A DNA stretch of 64,000 nt from NCBI GenBank assembly GCA_016630905.1, contig WBMQ01000002.1, forward strand, positions 868,001 to 932,000, read 5' to 3'. Source of the stretch: Capillidium heterosporum (Eukaryota > Entomophthoromycota > Entomophthoromycetes > Entomophthorales > Capillidiaceae). A program made the translations under genes and the position numbers. Numbering within the stretch: the first letter of the stretch is position 1; each line of letters starts with the position of its first letter. This document shows, piece by piece, positions 36,910 to 50,054 of this stretch. The notes beneath the pieces are model-generated. The model saw nothing but the letters and a program-made list of their open reading frames with translations. It was not told where the DNA came from and ran no database searches.

Positions 36910-37347
36910 ATTAAATATTAACAGATCAATGCTGATCATTCAAAATATAAATTAAATGTAGTCATGTTTTCTTTGGTTTATTATATATGCTATTTGGTTT
37001 CTTTGTATATGATGGCAGCTGCTATATTCTTTTCTTGGATTTATACTATGTATGCTATTTAGTTAGTTTCCTATTCACAGTAAACAGCTGTTATGCTATT
37101 AACAAAATAGAAATTCACTTTAATGTATAATGTTTATATGTGTCTTAATAAATTAGCGTTTTGAAATAAATATTTATTCAGCAGATACGATACATAACTA
37201 CCATAATAACAATCATTTACAGATTATATAAAGTAAAGGTAAAGTTACCTAGAAACTGGAAAACTTGAAGTTTTAATTGCATAAATAATTAGTCGAAGTG
37301 TTTAGTTATTCAACATATCTAACCGATATACGTTGATTTATTGCTTT
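36910..37347. other. Intergenic between convergent uL2 and eL6
   Basis: 438 bp shared 3' flank; no gene seen. Confidence 0.5.
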
Positions 37348-37938
37348 TTAAAAGACAAGCTCGTGGGGGAACTGACCTTTACTTAAAGAAAATTTGGTGC
37401 TCAAGTAGTTGGATAAGTGCTCTTGGGATTTGACGAGGGGTAAAAGGGAGTTGTCGATGCTCTTCTGGTCGGCTTTACGGGCATCGGAGATGTCGTGCTT
37501 CTACACATTCTTAGTTTAAACCAAACAATTATGTTACCTTGGTCTCGGATTCACCAAAGAATTCCTTCTCAGTGATCTTTCCGCGGATGGCGGTTTTGGG
37601 CTTGGCAAAGTAGGCATCGTCAATGTGATCGGGGACCTAAAATAATTAATCTCCATTTACAATTAGAAATTTACGGCAACACTGGAGATGTCCAATTTGG
37701 TGGAGGTGGAGATGACGTAAGCGGCGTTGACACGACGGAGAGGGACACCGTTGATCTTGAAGGGTCCGCTGACCAACAACAAACCACTCTTGAGCTGCTT
37801 CAAAAAGACAACACGCTTTCCACGGTGGATACCAGCCAGGAGGATGAGTACGGTTCCGGGAGTTATGGAGGGACGTACCGAATAAGGTCTTAAGACCTTG
37901 TTCTTCTTGGTTTGAACATTAGTAGCGGTTGATGCCAT
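37348..37938 (-). CDS. RPL6: 60S ribosomal protein eL6 (Rpl6)
   Basis: Three exons (37675-37938, 37538-37636, 37348-37500) in phase give 171 aa, close to yeast Rpl6 (176 aa). Seen: the SH3-like KOW region [60 protein letters not shown], then [14 protein letters not shown] and the C-terminal helix block [20 protein letters not shown]. It is an eukaryote-specific protein on the solvent side of the large subunit. Like uL2 it prefers C-ending codons. Tail-to-tail with uL2; ribosomal-protein neighbours of this kind may share expression domains, but no operon-like logic is implied. Confidence 0.95.
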
Positions 37939-38535
37939 TTAGCTAAGTTGGAATTTTTAATATGGAGTTTGCTTAGATGGTCGAAGCTGTAAAAAAGATG
38001 GATGCATTGTTCTTTCAATAGTTTTAAATAATTTACCTTATAACTAACTCTAAACAAGTAAACTCAAAGGCTGACTGTAAAAGAAGGTTATTGCCATATA
38101 CCTACAATAACTTAAGGTTTAATTTTGAATTAGCGAATTTCCTTAAATTTTCCAAATTTCCAGCTAATGAAATTTGCCAGTTCGACTTTTGATGTGTAAG
38201 GTTTCAAGGAAATTACAATATTTCATGATAGATTGGAGGATGTAGGTCTAATCAGGAAGCATATATATATGGCGGCTTTATATATTCATACGGGATATCC
38301 ATCAGCAATATATATATATATTTATAATGAATTGGATATTCAATTACCTGCAAAATGGCTTGTAGTTATTTATAGAGGTAGAAATTGCTAAACTATTAAC
38401 TAAAATTTAGCACAGGCTTAATAAAATATATTTAACAATACTATTTACAACAAAAACATATACATATATGATTACAATGTATGTAATGTTTTTTAGCTTT
38501 ATACATATGTAATAGCTATACTTGTTTTGATATTT
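37939..38535. other. Intergenic, eL6 upstream region
   Basis: AT-rich with TATATA microsatellites near 38270-38325. No gene seen. Confidence 0.5.
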
Positions 38536-38769
38536 TCAATATTTTTTAACCTCATATTCTTGTAACTTGTTGGGAAACGTCCACCAAGAACGCTTACCAG
38601 CAGGAGTTAACCAGGTAGTAATAGTAGCCAGTACTCCATAAAGGCTAAGGAAGTTGACACAAAGGTTATACAGGGAGGATAACCGTGCCTGGAGTCGGAT
38701 CCAGAAGCGGTGAGCAGACAGGACTACTCCGATCATAGCCACAAGACTAAGGAATGTAGTCAAATCCAT
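38536..38769 (-). CDS. Small two-helix membrane protein, unrecognised
   Basis: A 77-codon intronless frame whose local composition (CCAGCAGG, GTCCACC) is more GC-rich than the surrounding spacers, supporting real coding. It begins MDLTTFLSLVAMIGVVLSAH, a likely first membrane helix (residues 5-20), followed by a basic loop RFWIRLQARL, a second hydrophobic stretch LYNLCVNFLSLYGVLATITT (about 32-51), and a polar tail with SWWTFPNKLQEYEVKKY. The terminal KKxx-like KKY is reminiscent of, but not identical to, an ER-retrieval signal. I do not recognise a family. Candidates are small ER subunits of glycosylation or lipid enzymes. The ATG at 38769 is the first in frame. Confidence 0.55.
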   Translation of the reverse strand: MDLTTFLSLVAMIGVVLSAHRFWIRLQARLSSLYNLCVNFLSLYGVLATITTWLTPAGKRSWWTFPNKLQEYEVKKY

Positions 38770-40415
38770 TGTTTAGCTTGAGTTTTCAGATTCGGTTCAG
38801 TTCAGGTTGTTGATTCAGGCCAGGTCAATGCAACTCTTGGTCTTGGAGGGATGCAAATTACCAGTTCTCAATTATACTATGCAGAGAGTCTATACTATGC
38901 CAATAGCAGAAGAAAACTATCAAATGTTCAATACGTTTATTTAATAATTACTTGACCCACTACTAATTTTACTGTGGGCCTTATATAGGTGACTTGTCTT
39001 TAGTAGTCAATATTCTAGATACTGGTGATTAGTATTTATCTAAACTCCAGTATCAAAACTCACTTGGTTCTTCTGGAGGATAATCGTGATCTTTAGGGAG
39101 TGCAGGGTTGATCACTTGATTCCTGCTACAAGGGCATTTCTAAACTTGAATTCGGTTTATGGGGTAAAACTACAGCTGATCTAGGAATATTTCCTCATAT
39201 AACTACATGCTGCATCTCTGCTAATAGGATTAAATTTATAGGGACTACATGCTACTATTTCTAAAACACTCTTTGACCATGGTTCAATATACCTTCTTCC
39301 TACTCTACAAGTAGACTGGTCTCTTCAATGGAGGCATGTTTTTACCTTTAAAAACTAATGACTGCTAGCCAGGCTGTAGGCAAAAAATAAAATTGCTAAA
39401 CTTAATACACTTCATATCAACCTTTTATTGATAGTCACTAGTAACTATAACATCTTTCTTTCTATACTTGCTGCTCCTTTTTGGCTTTATAATACTTTAT
39501 AAATTCTATTAACAATTTCTAAACCACTATACAAAAGTAAAAGATGAGGGCAAGCTTATAAAATTAAACTACTATAACAGAGCAATAATCTATCAGCATA
39601 ATACATTGTATTAAATAGTTTAAAGAAGTATAGCAAGGGAGCACATATATTATATGTTTTCAGGTGCCATTAAAATTTACTCTATTGAAAGATCACATGG
39701 CTTGATACAATTCTATAGCTTAATACTTGTACATAAGAATTCGATTCTTACTGCCATATATTTGTATGAATATCTACAGCGAGTATAAGGTTTTTCAAAT
39801 TATGATTAGGTTTTATCAACACTATCAACAAGCTTATAAATAAATAAATATAGCAAAGTCGACATAGTATTCATATATGGAGGTGTATTAGAAGCTATAA
39901 AACAGAGTTTATGCTGTGTAAAGTTATCAAAGTTCAAATATTGGATCATGGAAGGAAAGCATCTTAGCTTGATAGTTTCCTTATTGATTTGGAGAAAATT
40001 GACTTTTGATAAGATACTGGTATTTCAACTACCAAATAAATACGATATATATATGGCTTTGGCAAATACTATGATGTTTAATAAAATTTATTTGAATTGA
40101 AGTTATAAAGACCATCAGGTAAGCAAACTAATAGTATCACCTCTTCACGATACCTCAAGACCATAAAATACAGTTCCCACAACTGCCGATACACAGATTA
40201 TAAAGTGGAAAGTCGATACAACAATTGGAGTCTATCAATTACAATATTTAAACTAAATTACAAGTGATAAGTTTGTATTCAAAATAAAGCCATATAGTTG
40301 AGAATCAATAAAATATGTATCGGTGTAAATACATTTCCAAACATAATGTTGATAAAGTATTATATTTATTAGAGCCTAATTGTTCGCATAGCAGCGTTAA
40401 AAATCAAGGATAACT
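38770..40415. other. 1.6-kb intergenic, no gene seen
   Basis: AT-rich spacer between the small membrane ORF and the PPN1 3' end. No frame with recognisable features, no RNA gene. Confidence 0.5.
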
Positions 40416-41892
40416 TCAATCGTCGTTACTCTCTAAAGTCGATTCCGCATTACTGACACTGATAAAGTTAGCATAGCGACTGTACAACTTTTGGGACTTC
40501 AAAAGTTTGGGAATGAACTCCTTCCAAGCGTCAATGGAAAGATCCGAAAGTCCATACGCCGTCTTAGATGAGTACTCTTCCTTGAAATGAAGTTTGCCAC
40601 TGTGGTTAGCTTCGTTTAGGTCGGCGTAATACTGTATGTATTCGAGAAGGCTACCTCGATTACTTGGCGAATAAGTGTACACGCGTAGGGCGGGGTTGTT
40701 GACCGGTATAATGCTAGGACCGTTTGTCAAGACACCTATTATGTTCCTGGGGTGCAACGTAAGTGCCGGTCGATTTTCGGTTAGACTTATGAGGGAATAC
40801 CGCTTGGCTTTTTTGTGCTTCTTACCCTTGTTGAGGTTGGGTGCTTCCTTGACTAGGACAGAAAGGGTATCGGAGTTGGTATGCCCGTGAAACTGAGCAG
40901 CAATGACGTCATTATATTCACCTATGAGATCAATGTAGTCGAGGTAGCATTTTTTGGAGTACAGTTTCTTACCCGATACCTTGTGCGGTGGGATATGGCC
41001 GACTAAATAAACTTTTGTCCTTGCCGAACGCGATTTGTTTAGTTCTGATGCCAACCATAGCATCTGTTCCTTACCGACTCCTTCCTCATTGCAGTCAACG
41101 AGTTCCTTGTTCTTTTTGTACCAAGCCAAAGTGTTTAGCGATAAAACTTTAAGGTTGTTGTTTAGCAAATCCACTTTGAAGTAACCTCCTGACAAAAAGT
41201 GCACATCTTCTGTCAAATTCAGCTGATATTTTTTCCAAAGACTTGCCAGCTCTCTAAGTATACTTGAATTCTGTCGAAATGAATTTTGCTTGAACTCGTC
41301 ATTGTTGCCGATAGTTGGTATTATTCGAACCTTGTTCAAGTCAAAGTATTTGGAATAGTAGTCGACAACTCTGGTATGATCTTCAATGACATTTTCGTTC
41401 GTCCTTGATAGAAATTGGTCGCGGTTGTGACGTACGACATCGCCAGTATCGATGACAAAATCCACTTTAGTACCAAATTCACCCTTCATAAAGTTAAAAG
41501 TTTCGGTGACTAAATCTAGCGGGCTGTCACATTCACTTCCCAAAGCTCCAAACTTGCCACCATTCTTTCTACTTTCCTTTTCTTTCCGGTGGCATAGACT
41601 ATTTAAACTCCCACCTTCGATGTAGTTGACGTCTACATGGATATCTGAAAAAAATAAAGGGTAAATAAATAAGAAACAAAAAGTAAGCTTTACCTGTAAT
41701 GTGGATAAATTTCCCATGCAAGCTGTTTAAGTTTTGGACATCTTTCGATATAGTTTGGCTATCAGGTGATAGGTTGAAAGCTGCTATGAAGATGAGGGTA
41801 AAAGCTATGAGGGGTAAAAAGATCCAAAAGAACCTTTTAAATAGAACCGGTTGACCGATGAACCAGTTTCGAATTTGGCTAGTTGAAAGCAT
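40416..41892 (-). CDS. PPN1: Endopolyphosphatase-like calcineurin-type phosphoesterase (Ppn1)
   Basis: Two exons (41694-41892, 40416-41644; intron 49 bp) give 475 aa. The N-terminus MLSTSQIRNWFIGQPVLFKR precedes one membrane helix (FFWIFLPLIAFTLIFIAAF, about 21-39), so it is a type II membrane protein with its catalytic domain in the vacuole lumen. Metallophosphatase motifs: FIHITDIHVDVNY (D-x-H, split by the intron), DFVIDTGDVVRHNRD, IPTIGNNDE, VYLVGHIPPH, FHGHTNSD. GDxxRHxRD and GNND are Ppn1 signatures. Ppn1 cuts long-chain polyphosphate in the vacuole and is activated there by proteolysis. A Cys-containing segment (SLCHRKEKE) follows motif I. The tail ends ESNDD, with no obvious second helix. 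Acid sphingomyelinase-like relatives are the alternative, less likely. It lies directly downstream of, and in the same direction as, reductase copy 2. Confidence 0.9.
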
Positions 41893-42479
41893 GTCTGTTG
41901 TGAAGTGGGTTGAAAGTTGGTCTGATATGTTCCTTATAACTGGGTTCCATGTTTACTTTGAAAGTTGAATCAAATCGAAAATGGGAGAATTGTTTGGCTT
42001 AGGTTGTGGATAAAAAATTTCTAATTTGTGAGCTGGGAATTCTTTAAATTTGTAATGGGTCACTGTTCTGTTTAGAAAAGATATGTAATTTCTATAAATT
42101 CAATTTTATACAGTTTCACGCTTTTTTGAACAGGACAGTACTTGGATTGCAAACATTGGATTCAATGGGTGAAGTTCTAATAGTTATGTGACAGATAGTT
42201 GGATAGATTAATATACCAGCAACAGTATTTGATTTACTAAATAAAATGCCATTTATCAGAAAGTATATCTTTCTAATATTTATTTTAAGGCGTCTAATGC
42301 TCAAATTCAGTTTGGATATGTAATTACCCAGACTAAAATTTAAAAGTAGGCTGTTTGTCAATTAAACTTTGTACTTATCGTTTCTATTAGCATCGTTCTT
42401 TTTAATATGGAATTGAAATAAAAAGTGCATGTAAAATCAGGTTATTAAGTTAATTTAATCTTCAAAGTCAGACATCCAT
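41893..42479. other. Intergenic, no gene seen
   Basis: Between PPN1 and the 3' end of reductase copy 2. A minus frame at 42116-42361 has no recognisable feature. Confidence 0.45.
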
Positions 42480-45400
42480 CTAGTTCAAATCCAACAATTT
42501 CTTGTCCAAGAATCCGATATCTAACCAACCTTGGACATATTTTCCAACTAAATCGAACCCAATGGCATCCAAATCCTTGATTACTTTGGACAAAGTTTCG
42601 GTTTTATCGGTTTCCATGACAACGCTACTATCTTCCTTAAGTACTCCTTCGAAAAATTCGGCCAAGGTAGCTAAGGGATTGACGTCAACATTCTGGAACT
42701 TGGGATCGTTTTTCAACAGATTCAAGAACAGTTGGTTATCAATGACATCGAAGTTGAATCCAAGTTTGGAGAGATAGGCGGCAAATTGGGACCATTCCAA
42801 ATTGTTGGGGTTGACGATATGGCTGATGGTGGCTTTATGAGGATTTGAGGGGTTGAAGGTAATCTCGATGATGGAGTCGGCGGCTACATCTACTGGGATC
42901 CAAGCTACTCCTTCACCGAAGGAGCTGGGTAGATACTTCATAACGGAGCATCCTTTAATAAGTAAAGGTACGTGCTCCTTGCAGTTCCATACGCCGTTGA
43001 TGGTATCGCCACTAACTTGAGCAACTCGGAAGACGTCGATGTTCAGATTGTACTTAGCTTGGTAGTTGTAGCAAATGTTTTCAGTTACTAACTTGGAGAT
43101 GGGGTAGCCATAACAAGCCTTCAAGTTCTTGAAGTCGGTAGTTAGTCGCTCCTCCTTTATGAACTTGCCTTTCAAAGTAGGAACAGTGGCACCAATCGTG
43201 GAGATAAAGCCGAATTGGATAGGTTTGTTGGCGTTCAAAGCTTGGATACGGATCAGGTGTAAAGCCGAATCGATACAGTCTTTGAACTCGTGTACCGTCT
43301 TGAGGAAGTCCATCATCCAAGCGACATGATAGATAATGTCAACGTTGAATAGGATCTGCTTATAGGTTGCGTCATCTAAACCGAATTGAATGTCTTTGGA
43401 GACGTAAGGTAGGGCTACTAAGCGCTTTATATCTTGTTGCTTGATGTCGATCTTGCGTTCACTGAAGCTCTGGGCTAGTCTGCTCATGGCCTGGTCGCTG
43501 GATTTAGCACGGATCAAGCAGTAGATTTGGCCGATATCGTTGCGTTCTAGCAAGCTCTTGATGATAAAGTTTCCTAAAGAACCATTGGCACCGGTTATCA
43601 AGACATTCAACTTAGTACCTTTCTTGACATTATTGTTGAGTTCGGTATTGGTGACTTCCAGGTGCTTTATCAACTTGGCATTGTCGGCTTCAAACTTGGT
43701 GAAATCGGAGTAGTCGGCGATCATGGTGTCTACCTCTGATCTAAGGCTTTCGATAGTCTGTACCACCTTGACCTTACCAACCAACTTATCGGAGATGAAC
43801 TCGGACAGCTTGAGCAAATTATCGTTGCTGTATATATCGTTAATGTTCAACTTAAAGTCAGTGTACTTGGTTTGGAGGATGTTACGCACTTTGACTGAAG
43901 TTAGGGAGTCTAGACCTTGACTGAAGAAGCTAACGTCATCCTTCAACGATTTTCCGGTTACCTTTTCGAAACTTTGACGGATGTTACCCTTGATGAAATC
44001 GATGTCCTTGTTGTTGAGGTTCTCGTCATTATCTTTCAAGTTGGTGTTGTCCCCTTCGTTGTCGTTATCGTTGGAGTCCTCAAAGTCCCTGTAGAGCTGC
44101 GTGATTTCTTCTAAGAATAGCTTCTCAGCTTCCTTGCGCTTGACATTGCCTTTTAGCGTAATGGGGAGCTTCTTATCAGAATCAAAAGGTATAATGTACA
44201 CCAACTCCTCCATTATGTTGGAGTGGGCAGGGGAATCCTCGTTGGCCAAGTCTACGTATTTGAGGATCTGCTTGTACAGCTGATGCAAAGGAACCTTGCC
44301 TGATTCCTCTTTGTTCAACTCGACGACGCAGCAGGTGTGCAGATGACCACTGCCGTATACTAAGGCCTTCTCAATGTACTTACAGCTGAAAAGTTTGTGC
44401 TCAATTGGAATGGGGTTGGTCTTTTCACCAGAGATATGAACAATGGTATCATCGACCCTACCCTAACACAACAAACTCAAAGATGCCTTTGTCAACGTCC
44501 AAGTTGACGATTTGGAACAGATCACTAAGCAGGTACCCGTCCTTTTCGTCATCATGCTGTAAACCAGTAGCTAAGCCACGGTCATCTTTGTGGATTACTA
44601 CTTGGCAAGTGTTGTCCACGACGTTGACAATAGAAAACTTCAAACCCTCCTTGAAGTGTAAGGTTTGTAGATCCTTGTTGCTGCGATGCAATACTGAGTT
44701 GGCGATGAACCCGGTCTCAGTTGAACCATACCCATTTATCAAGTTGACATTCTTGCCGATATACTTCTCACCGATCTTAGTAGGTAGAACGGCACCACCG
44801 GTAACTATGATCTCCAACTTGCTCAAATGCTCCCATACTCCCTTTCCTTCATCCGAATCGGCGTACTCCTCCAACTGCTTTAAGAGGAAGGGCAGCATCA
44901 TGAAGTAGTTGGCTTTGACCAGGTTAGAATCTTCGATGATGGACTTGGCGGTTACCATCTGGTTCCTTGGGAAGGCAACGGTGGCACCGTTAAATACAGT
45001 TCTTAGAAGGTGACCGAAACCGTAGACGTGGAACAAAGGAGCACAGGAAAGTGCTGTACCGTGGTAGACTTCCGATCCTACTTCGTTACGTTCACGTTCG
45101 ATAAGAGTCAGAATGTAGCGGTTGCTCAGCTTGATGAGTTTGGGGTAGCTGGTCGATCCCGAGCTATGAATTATGAGGGCTATACGTTCACTGGCATCGC
45201 ATCCGCCACCGTTGCTCTCTGAATAATTGATGAGGGGTCTTACGTGAGAGTTGAAGTTCAAATCGATGTTGGGGAACAGTACCTTCTCCACCAACTTCAG
45301 ATCAGGTAAGCGCTTCTTCAACGTATCTACCACTTCCTTGAAGCTGGATTCGTAAACCAAAGTTTTAGCTTGGCTCTTGGTCAGCAGATGGGCTAGGATG

Positions 45401-45741
45401 TCAATTGAGTTACGGGGAGATAGGAAGACGGGGGTAAAGTTCAAGTTGATGAGAGCAAAGGCATTGAACATGTACTCAATGTTGCTGTTCAACAGTAAAC
45501 CGACCGATGCGAATCCATTTTCGTTTACTACGAAATTGTCTCCGATCTTCAACTTGAGTTGTTGGGACGTAGAGAGAATGCCGTGGTACACCTGCTTGTA
45601 AGATAGATCTAAGTACTGGGAGTTGATGGAGTGCTTGATGAGAGGTTTGTCCTGGATCTTAGAGTTGGCCTGTAGCTCAAAGACATCGATAAACCGATTG
45701 TCCTTAGGGTAGGGGGTTAAGTTGATGTTGATGTTGCTCAT
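42480..45741 (-). CDS. A-T-R adenylate-forming reductase (Lys2-like), copy 2, one frame break
   Basis: Inverted paralogue of copy 1, intronless, 1086 aa once one base is ignored. Seen: A3 loop HSSGSTSYPKLIK, NGYGSTETGFIANS, core loop VLGRVDDTI across the break and VHISGEKTNPIPIEHKL; T-domain FFSQGLDSLTSVKVRNIL; R-domain VLITGANGSLGNFIIKSLL, DIIYHVAWMMDF, YGYPISKLVTENICYN (YxxxK). Overall similarity to copy 1 is high and collinear, so one duplication explains both. The break is an extra C in CCC at 44461-44463, where the first long frame ends VVLG-stop and the second begins without an ATG of its own; the GRVDD motif spans it. All three domains are otherwise complete, and the carrier Ser and YxxxK Tyr/Lys are intact, so this may be the more active copy. 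Acceptor substrate unknown. Confidence 0.87.
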
Positions 45742-48700
45742 GCTCTTGTAGAAGGTAGTTTGCGATGTTTCTAGTTCTCTAGGATAATGTTGATGCTTTG
45801 CACAATGAATGTTGACTGCTGCTATCTGTATCTGTTTTTATTTCAAAATATTGGATTCTGAGGGTCTATATATACTAAATTTCAACCTTATAGTGTATAG
45901 TATAGGCTTCAACGTAACCTTACAGGTCTAGGTAAAGGGTAATTTCAAACCAGTTAGGCAAGACTATGTACTGCTCTCAAAGGTTTACAAATGTAGATTT
46001 CACTTGGCTTAGCTTAAACTCTTTATCTTGCAGCCACCGATTAGGTCTGCCACCCCCTCGCATCTTCTTAAGGGATAGTATTTCCATTTGTAATCTTTGC
46101 TTTTGTCAAATTGAGGTAGGTAGTAAACTACACTACTCCATTTCAAGCCCTTATCCTATCCAGGTATATAGGTTTGCACGTAGTAAGCAGCTCTTTATCT
46201 TTACAAATTAACCATAGAATTGTAAGTAAACATCTCTACTTTATTGTTTAAATTAGGTATAGTGTAAATAGTTTAGTCTAAATGTATTTTCCTTAAACTT
46301 AGATGCTTAATCAAATATTTATCCGAATCTATTACAGCTAAAGATCTACCAGATTTAAACTGGAAATTAAATCTACAATTGGGCCTAGAAAGCCTAGCTT
46401 GAGGTGGATATTGATGTACTAACTTTAAGAGGAATTGGTAAATCGAGCTTTTATATCGATATAGCTGTGTTATTTTTTCGATAGGATGGTGAAAATGGTT
46501 TTTGGTCTAACTGAAGTGGTTTTAATTGATCAACCATTTATCTATCGCTATATATCTAGGTAGGTCTAGTTGGCAGAGTTGAAGATGATTGGCTGTGTAG
46601 GCTTAACAAATAATCGGAACATCAAAAAAATACTCTGGAAATATATACTGTCCTATGTAACTAGAAATTAAAAATTGATTGTAAGTAAAATATAATGTCA
46701 GTATAGTGGATAGATAGTAATGCCTCTAATAAAATTTTGTTGAAATGTAGTTTTTAATGGCCAAAAGCTTGAATATATAGTGGTAAATGTTATAGAAAAG
46801 CATAAAGTATATAAATTTGAAGGGATTCGGTATAGACTTATACTGCAATTTAGCTGACTCACAATATAGCAGTAAAAGTAATCAAAAAGCACTATATAGG
46901 AGTTCAAAATTTTCACTACCTTGCTTCAAATATATGTGGAGGGTAGTACAACGCAAAAATGACCAGGCCAAGTTACTTCACTAATACATCGTATTAGCTT
47001 ATAGAGGTAAGCAAATATCACCTGGCATTACAAAAGCTTGCCGATCTTACCTACTGTATCTTGCTAATAAATCTTAAAAGAGTAGTTTAACGTTGACAAA
47101 TATGCTGCTCATAAATTAAAAGTCAAAAATAGCATATCATCTATGGCTTTAGTCAACGGTGGGACCGACAACAGGCTATTGATCGGAGGTTAGCAAGTTT
47201 GGAAAAGTTGTCTATTTGGAAATCGATTACCCGAAGCATTTAGCCATAGTGGCAAATAAAAATTTTATCGGTAAGCGACAAAAGACTTTCATCTAAAAGG
47301 GTATGGAAATCAAAAATAAACAATTGACACCATTCCTCAAGGAGCATAAATTACTGTTGGTCTTATTTTCGGGCCACATTTAAAATTGGAATTTCCGTCC
47401 AAATTCTCAATTCTTCAACACTTGCGATTAGGTAACTTTACTAATTTCTCAACACTACCGGCTTCAACTATATATAGAATACTTCTCAAGGTTTTGGGTA
47501 TATACCTGAAAAGGTTAATACACCTCCTGCTTTTAATGTTTTTGAATGTAGGGTGATCATCGGTCTTTAGCACAGTAAGGGTACTTACAGATCAGATGCA
47601 TAGGTGGCTTATTGATATACAATGATTTAATAGATATGTATATAAAAGTACCGTCTATTAGTAACTATAATAGCTTAAATTACAGATATGTACTATTAAT
47701 AAATTTTGATACGTTTGAGCTATTTAAAAATTTGCTATATACCGCTTAGATACATGTGATAAAATACTTTGGGAAGTATATAAAGTTTATAAGGGAATTG
47801 TGTAGCTGTTCCCCTTACCAATAAGCAACTTAGTAACGGCAGATGCAATATTTTGCTAGAGTACCAATATATCATCTAAGTACATTTATCAAATTTGAAA
47901 TGTATGTTTACGAAATTATAGCGAGGTTGTTTCTATTGTAGATAGTTACTTGACTTCAAGCGAACTACAACTTCAATTTACAAATGCTACTTTCTAAATT
48001 AGGAAATTTAAGTTTGCGAAAAGTTTGCTTCTCTATTGGATTCAATTACTTCATTCTGTCTTCTATGAGAGAGATAGGACAACATCTATATATTATCAAA
48101 ATGTCATCACAAATAGGTGAGTTTATATATATAACAGCTACTTTCCCATAGAATCATAATTTTAATAATCTAACTTTGCTAAACCAAGTATTTACCCATT
48201 TAGGCAAAACGGAAAGCTTGATTTACTAACATACCGAGTCTAAACCCAAAATTTAAATTTAGTGATGTATTACAAAGACAAACCTCTACTTTACCGAAAC
48301 GATGACTTTACTAACGATCTGGGAATTCCTAGCAAGTTTGGTTACAACTGTTCTTCAACTTACTTTTACCATATTTAGATTATCCGATGTATGCTATCTC
48401 TTTTAAGTGTGTAGGTGGAGCTGCAGCCTTATAAATTAATAGTTCCTCTATAGCTGCAATTCAAAAGCCGAAAAGCTACTCTAAAAGGATATACTGTCCT
48501 TCTAGTAAAGCTTTATAGGTAAGAAAGGTGAATACCTAGTCTATTTTAAGGTTTACAGGTTAGCTAACAACCTACGTAGTACCAATAATTTAGGCATCTT
48601 TTAGTAATAGTATGTTATATAAAGCAGTTTTTTGAGATTTCCGAAAGCTTTTTTCCGCTGGGTGTACGTTTTCCAATTTACATGCATACTTAAACCTAAT

Positions 48701-49151
48701 TCCGCAGACTGGTAAACAGTGTCTTTAAATGTCTGATACAGTTATCGTCTGTACTATCTTCACACCTACTTTTCATGCATATCTTACTTGTAGAAATACC
48801 GATATCCTATCAGCTATCTTTATATGGATGGATTTGCATATTGTAATGAAGCATCCGAGCCTAAAAATAAGAATATGAAATAATATATATATAAACTGAT
48901 GCTAGTAACGGATTTAGTTTATTAAGGAGGCAGGTTCAAGTAGGACATACCAGCTCACTTATACTTAGGGCTGTTATATCATCCACTATTAGTAAAGACT
49001 GGTCAAAGATAGAGATTGGGATGTTGGATTAGGGTTTAGTGATGAAGAGGTAGGTGATGTTCTATAGAGACAGTAACTCTGAAATGAATATAGAAGGGGT
49101 ATGTTAGATTAGAGTTAAGCTAACAGTTGGACTTTAAACTGGAGTTTCAGT
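45742..49151. other. 3.4-kb gene-poor AT-rich region
   Basis: No frame longer than about 80 codons and none with recognisable features. The plus frame 45966-46211 lacks any domain. A TATA-like element (TATATATAC) lies at 45868-45876, about 130 bp upstream of the reductase copy 2 start. Confidence 0.5.
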
Positions 49152-49325
49152 TTAAAAATCACGAGTAGAGGCAAAATCTTTCTTGAGAGCGAGATTCTTA
49201 AGAAGACTAGGATGTGCTGTTATATTATCAATCATTTTAGTAAATGAAGTATTGGGTATCATAGGTATGCCAGGTAAAATAGTGATGATGGCTATTGCTT
49301 CAAGGGTTTTCATATTACTATCCAT
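49152..49325 (-). CDS. Small secreted-type protein, unrecognised
   Basis: A 57-codon frame. From the internal Met5 it begins MKTLEAIAIITILPGIPM, a short hydrophobic signal-like stretch, then IPNTSFTKMIDNITAHPSLL and KNLALKKDF. The tail DNIxxxxSLLKNLALKK resembles DNISNGLLKDLSLKN at the end of the frame at 52354-52545, suggesting a small family. Immediately upstream on the same strand another frame (about 49325-49470) reads SAPTADSTDVSIYLNNYVST and AEINNLY before stopping where this one begins, so the true gene may be longer, spliced or frame-broken. No function can be proposed. Confidence 0.35.
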   Translation of the reverse strand: MDSNMKTLEAIAIITILPGIPMIPNTSFTKMIDNITAHPSLLKNLALKKDFASTRDF

Positions 49326-50054
49326 ATAAATTGTTAATTTCAGCTTCTATCGACTTTATTGCTGTACTAACATAGTTATTTAAATATATGGATACATCCG
49401 TTGAATCTGCTGTAGGAGCACTACCACAGTAGAAAATATGAGGTGATAAAGGCATCCGTATCATATTAAGGATAGGTGAAGTTTTTGAAAGCTAGCAGCT
49501 ATAATATGTCTTAGATGATAATTGAAGATTAATAGACCAACATCTTAATATCATACAGAAACTGCTTTATACTCAGTTGTCAATCTCTAGAAGCTTTAAA
49601 TGCAATCAATTCAACAAAAGTTTACAAAAATCGTCTCTTTGAATAGTAAATCAATACAGTTGAAGGCCAATAATCCTATACCGCATCCACTTATAAAGCG
49701 AGTTTACAATATCCATATATTGCTTTTTTACCCTATAAAGGATTTGTATATATTTATTTAGCTTCTTAAAATCATTGGCCTTCAAACTTTAACACAATTA
49801 AATCATGCAGCTTTCTTATACTAATATATATTGGAATTTTTATTTCATCAAAATATAAATTCAAACTTAATTATAGCAATTATACATATTCTATTTGAAA
49901 TAAATCAACATCAAATAATATCTCAATCTAATACTCTGTTTCATTATAGTTGTGGTATATATTAGTCATAGCATTTGATATAAAAGTAGGTATTTGTGCT
50001 AATATAGTAAGAATATTAAAGTATAGAAAGGTTATTTTATAAATCTATTTAGAA
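49326..50054. other. Spacer with possible 5' part of the small secreted gene
   Basis: The minus frame just right of 49325 (see the previous entry) may belong to that gene. The remainder shows no feature. Confidence 0.35.

Noticed and set aside
48112..48380. Short frames MSSQI... and MYYKDKPLLYRNDDFTNDLG
   Set aside because: About 37 codons; the possible intron between them is arbitrary and nothing about the protein is recognisable.
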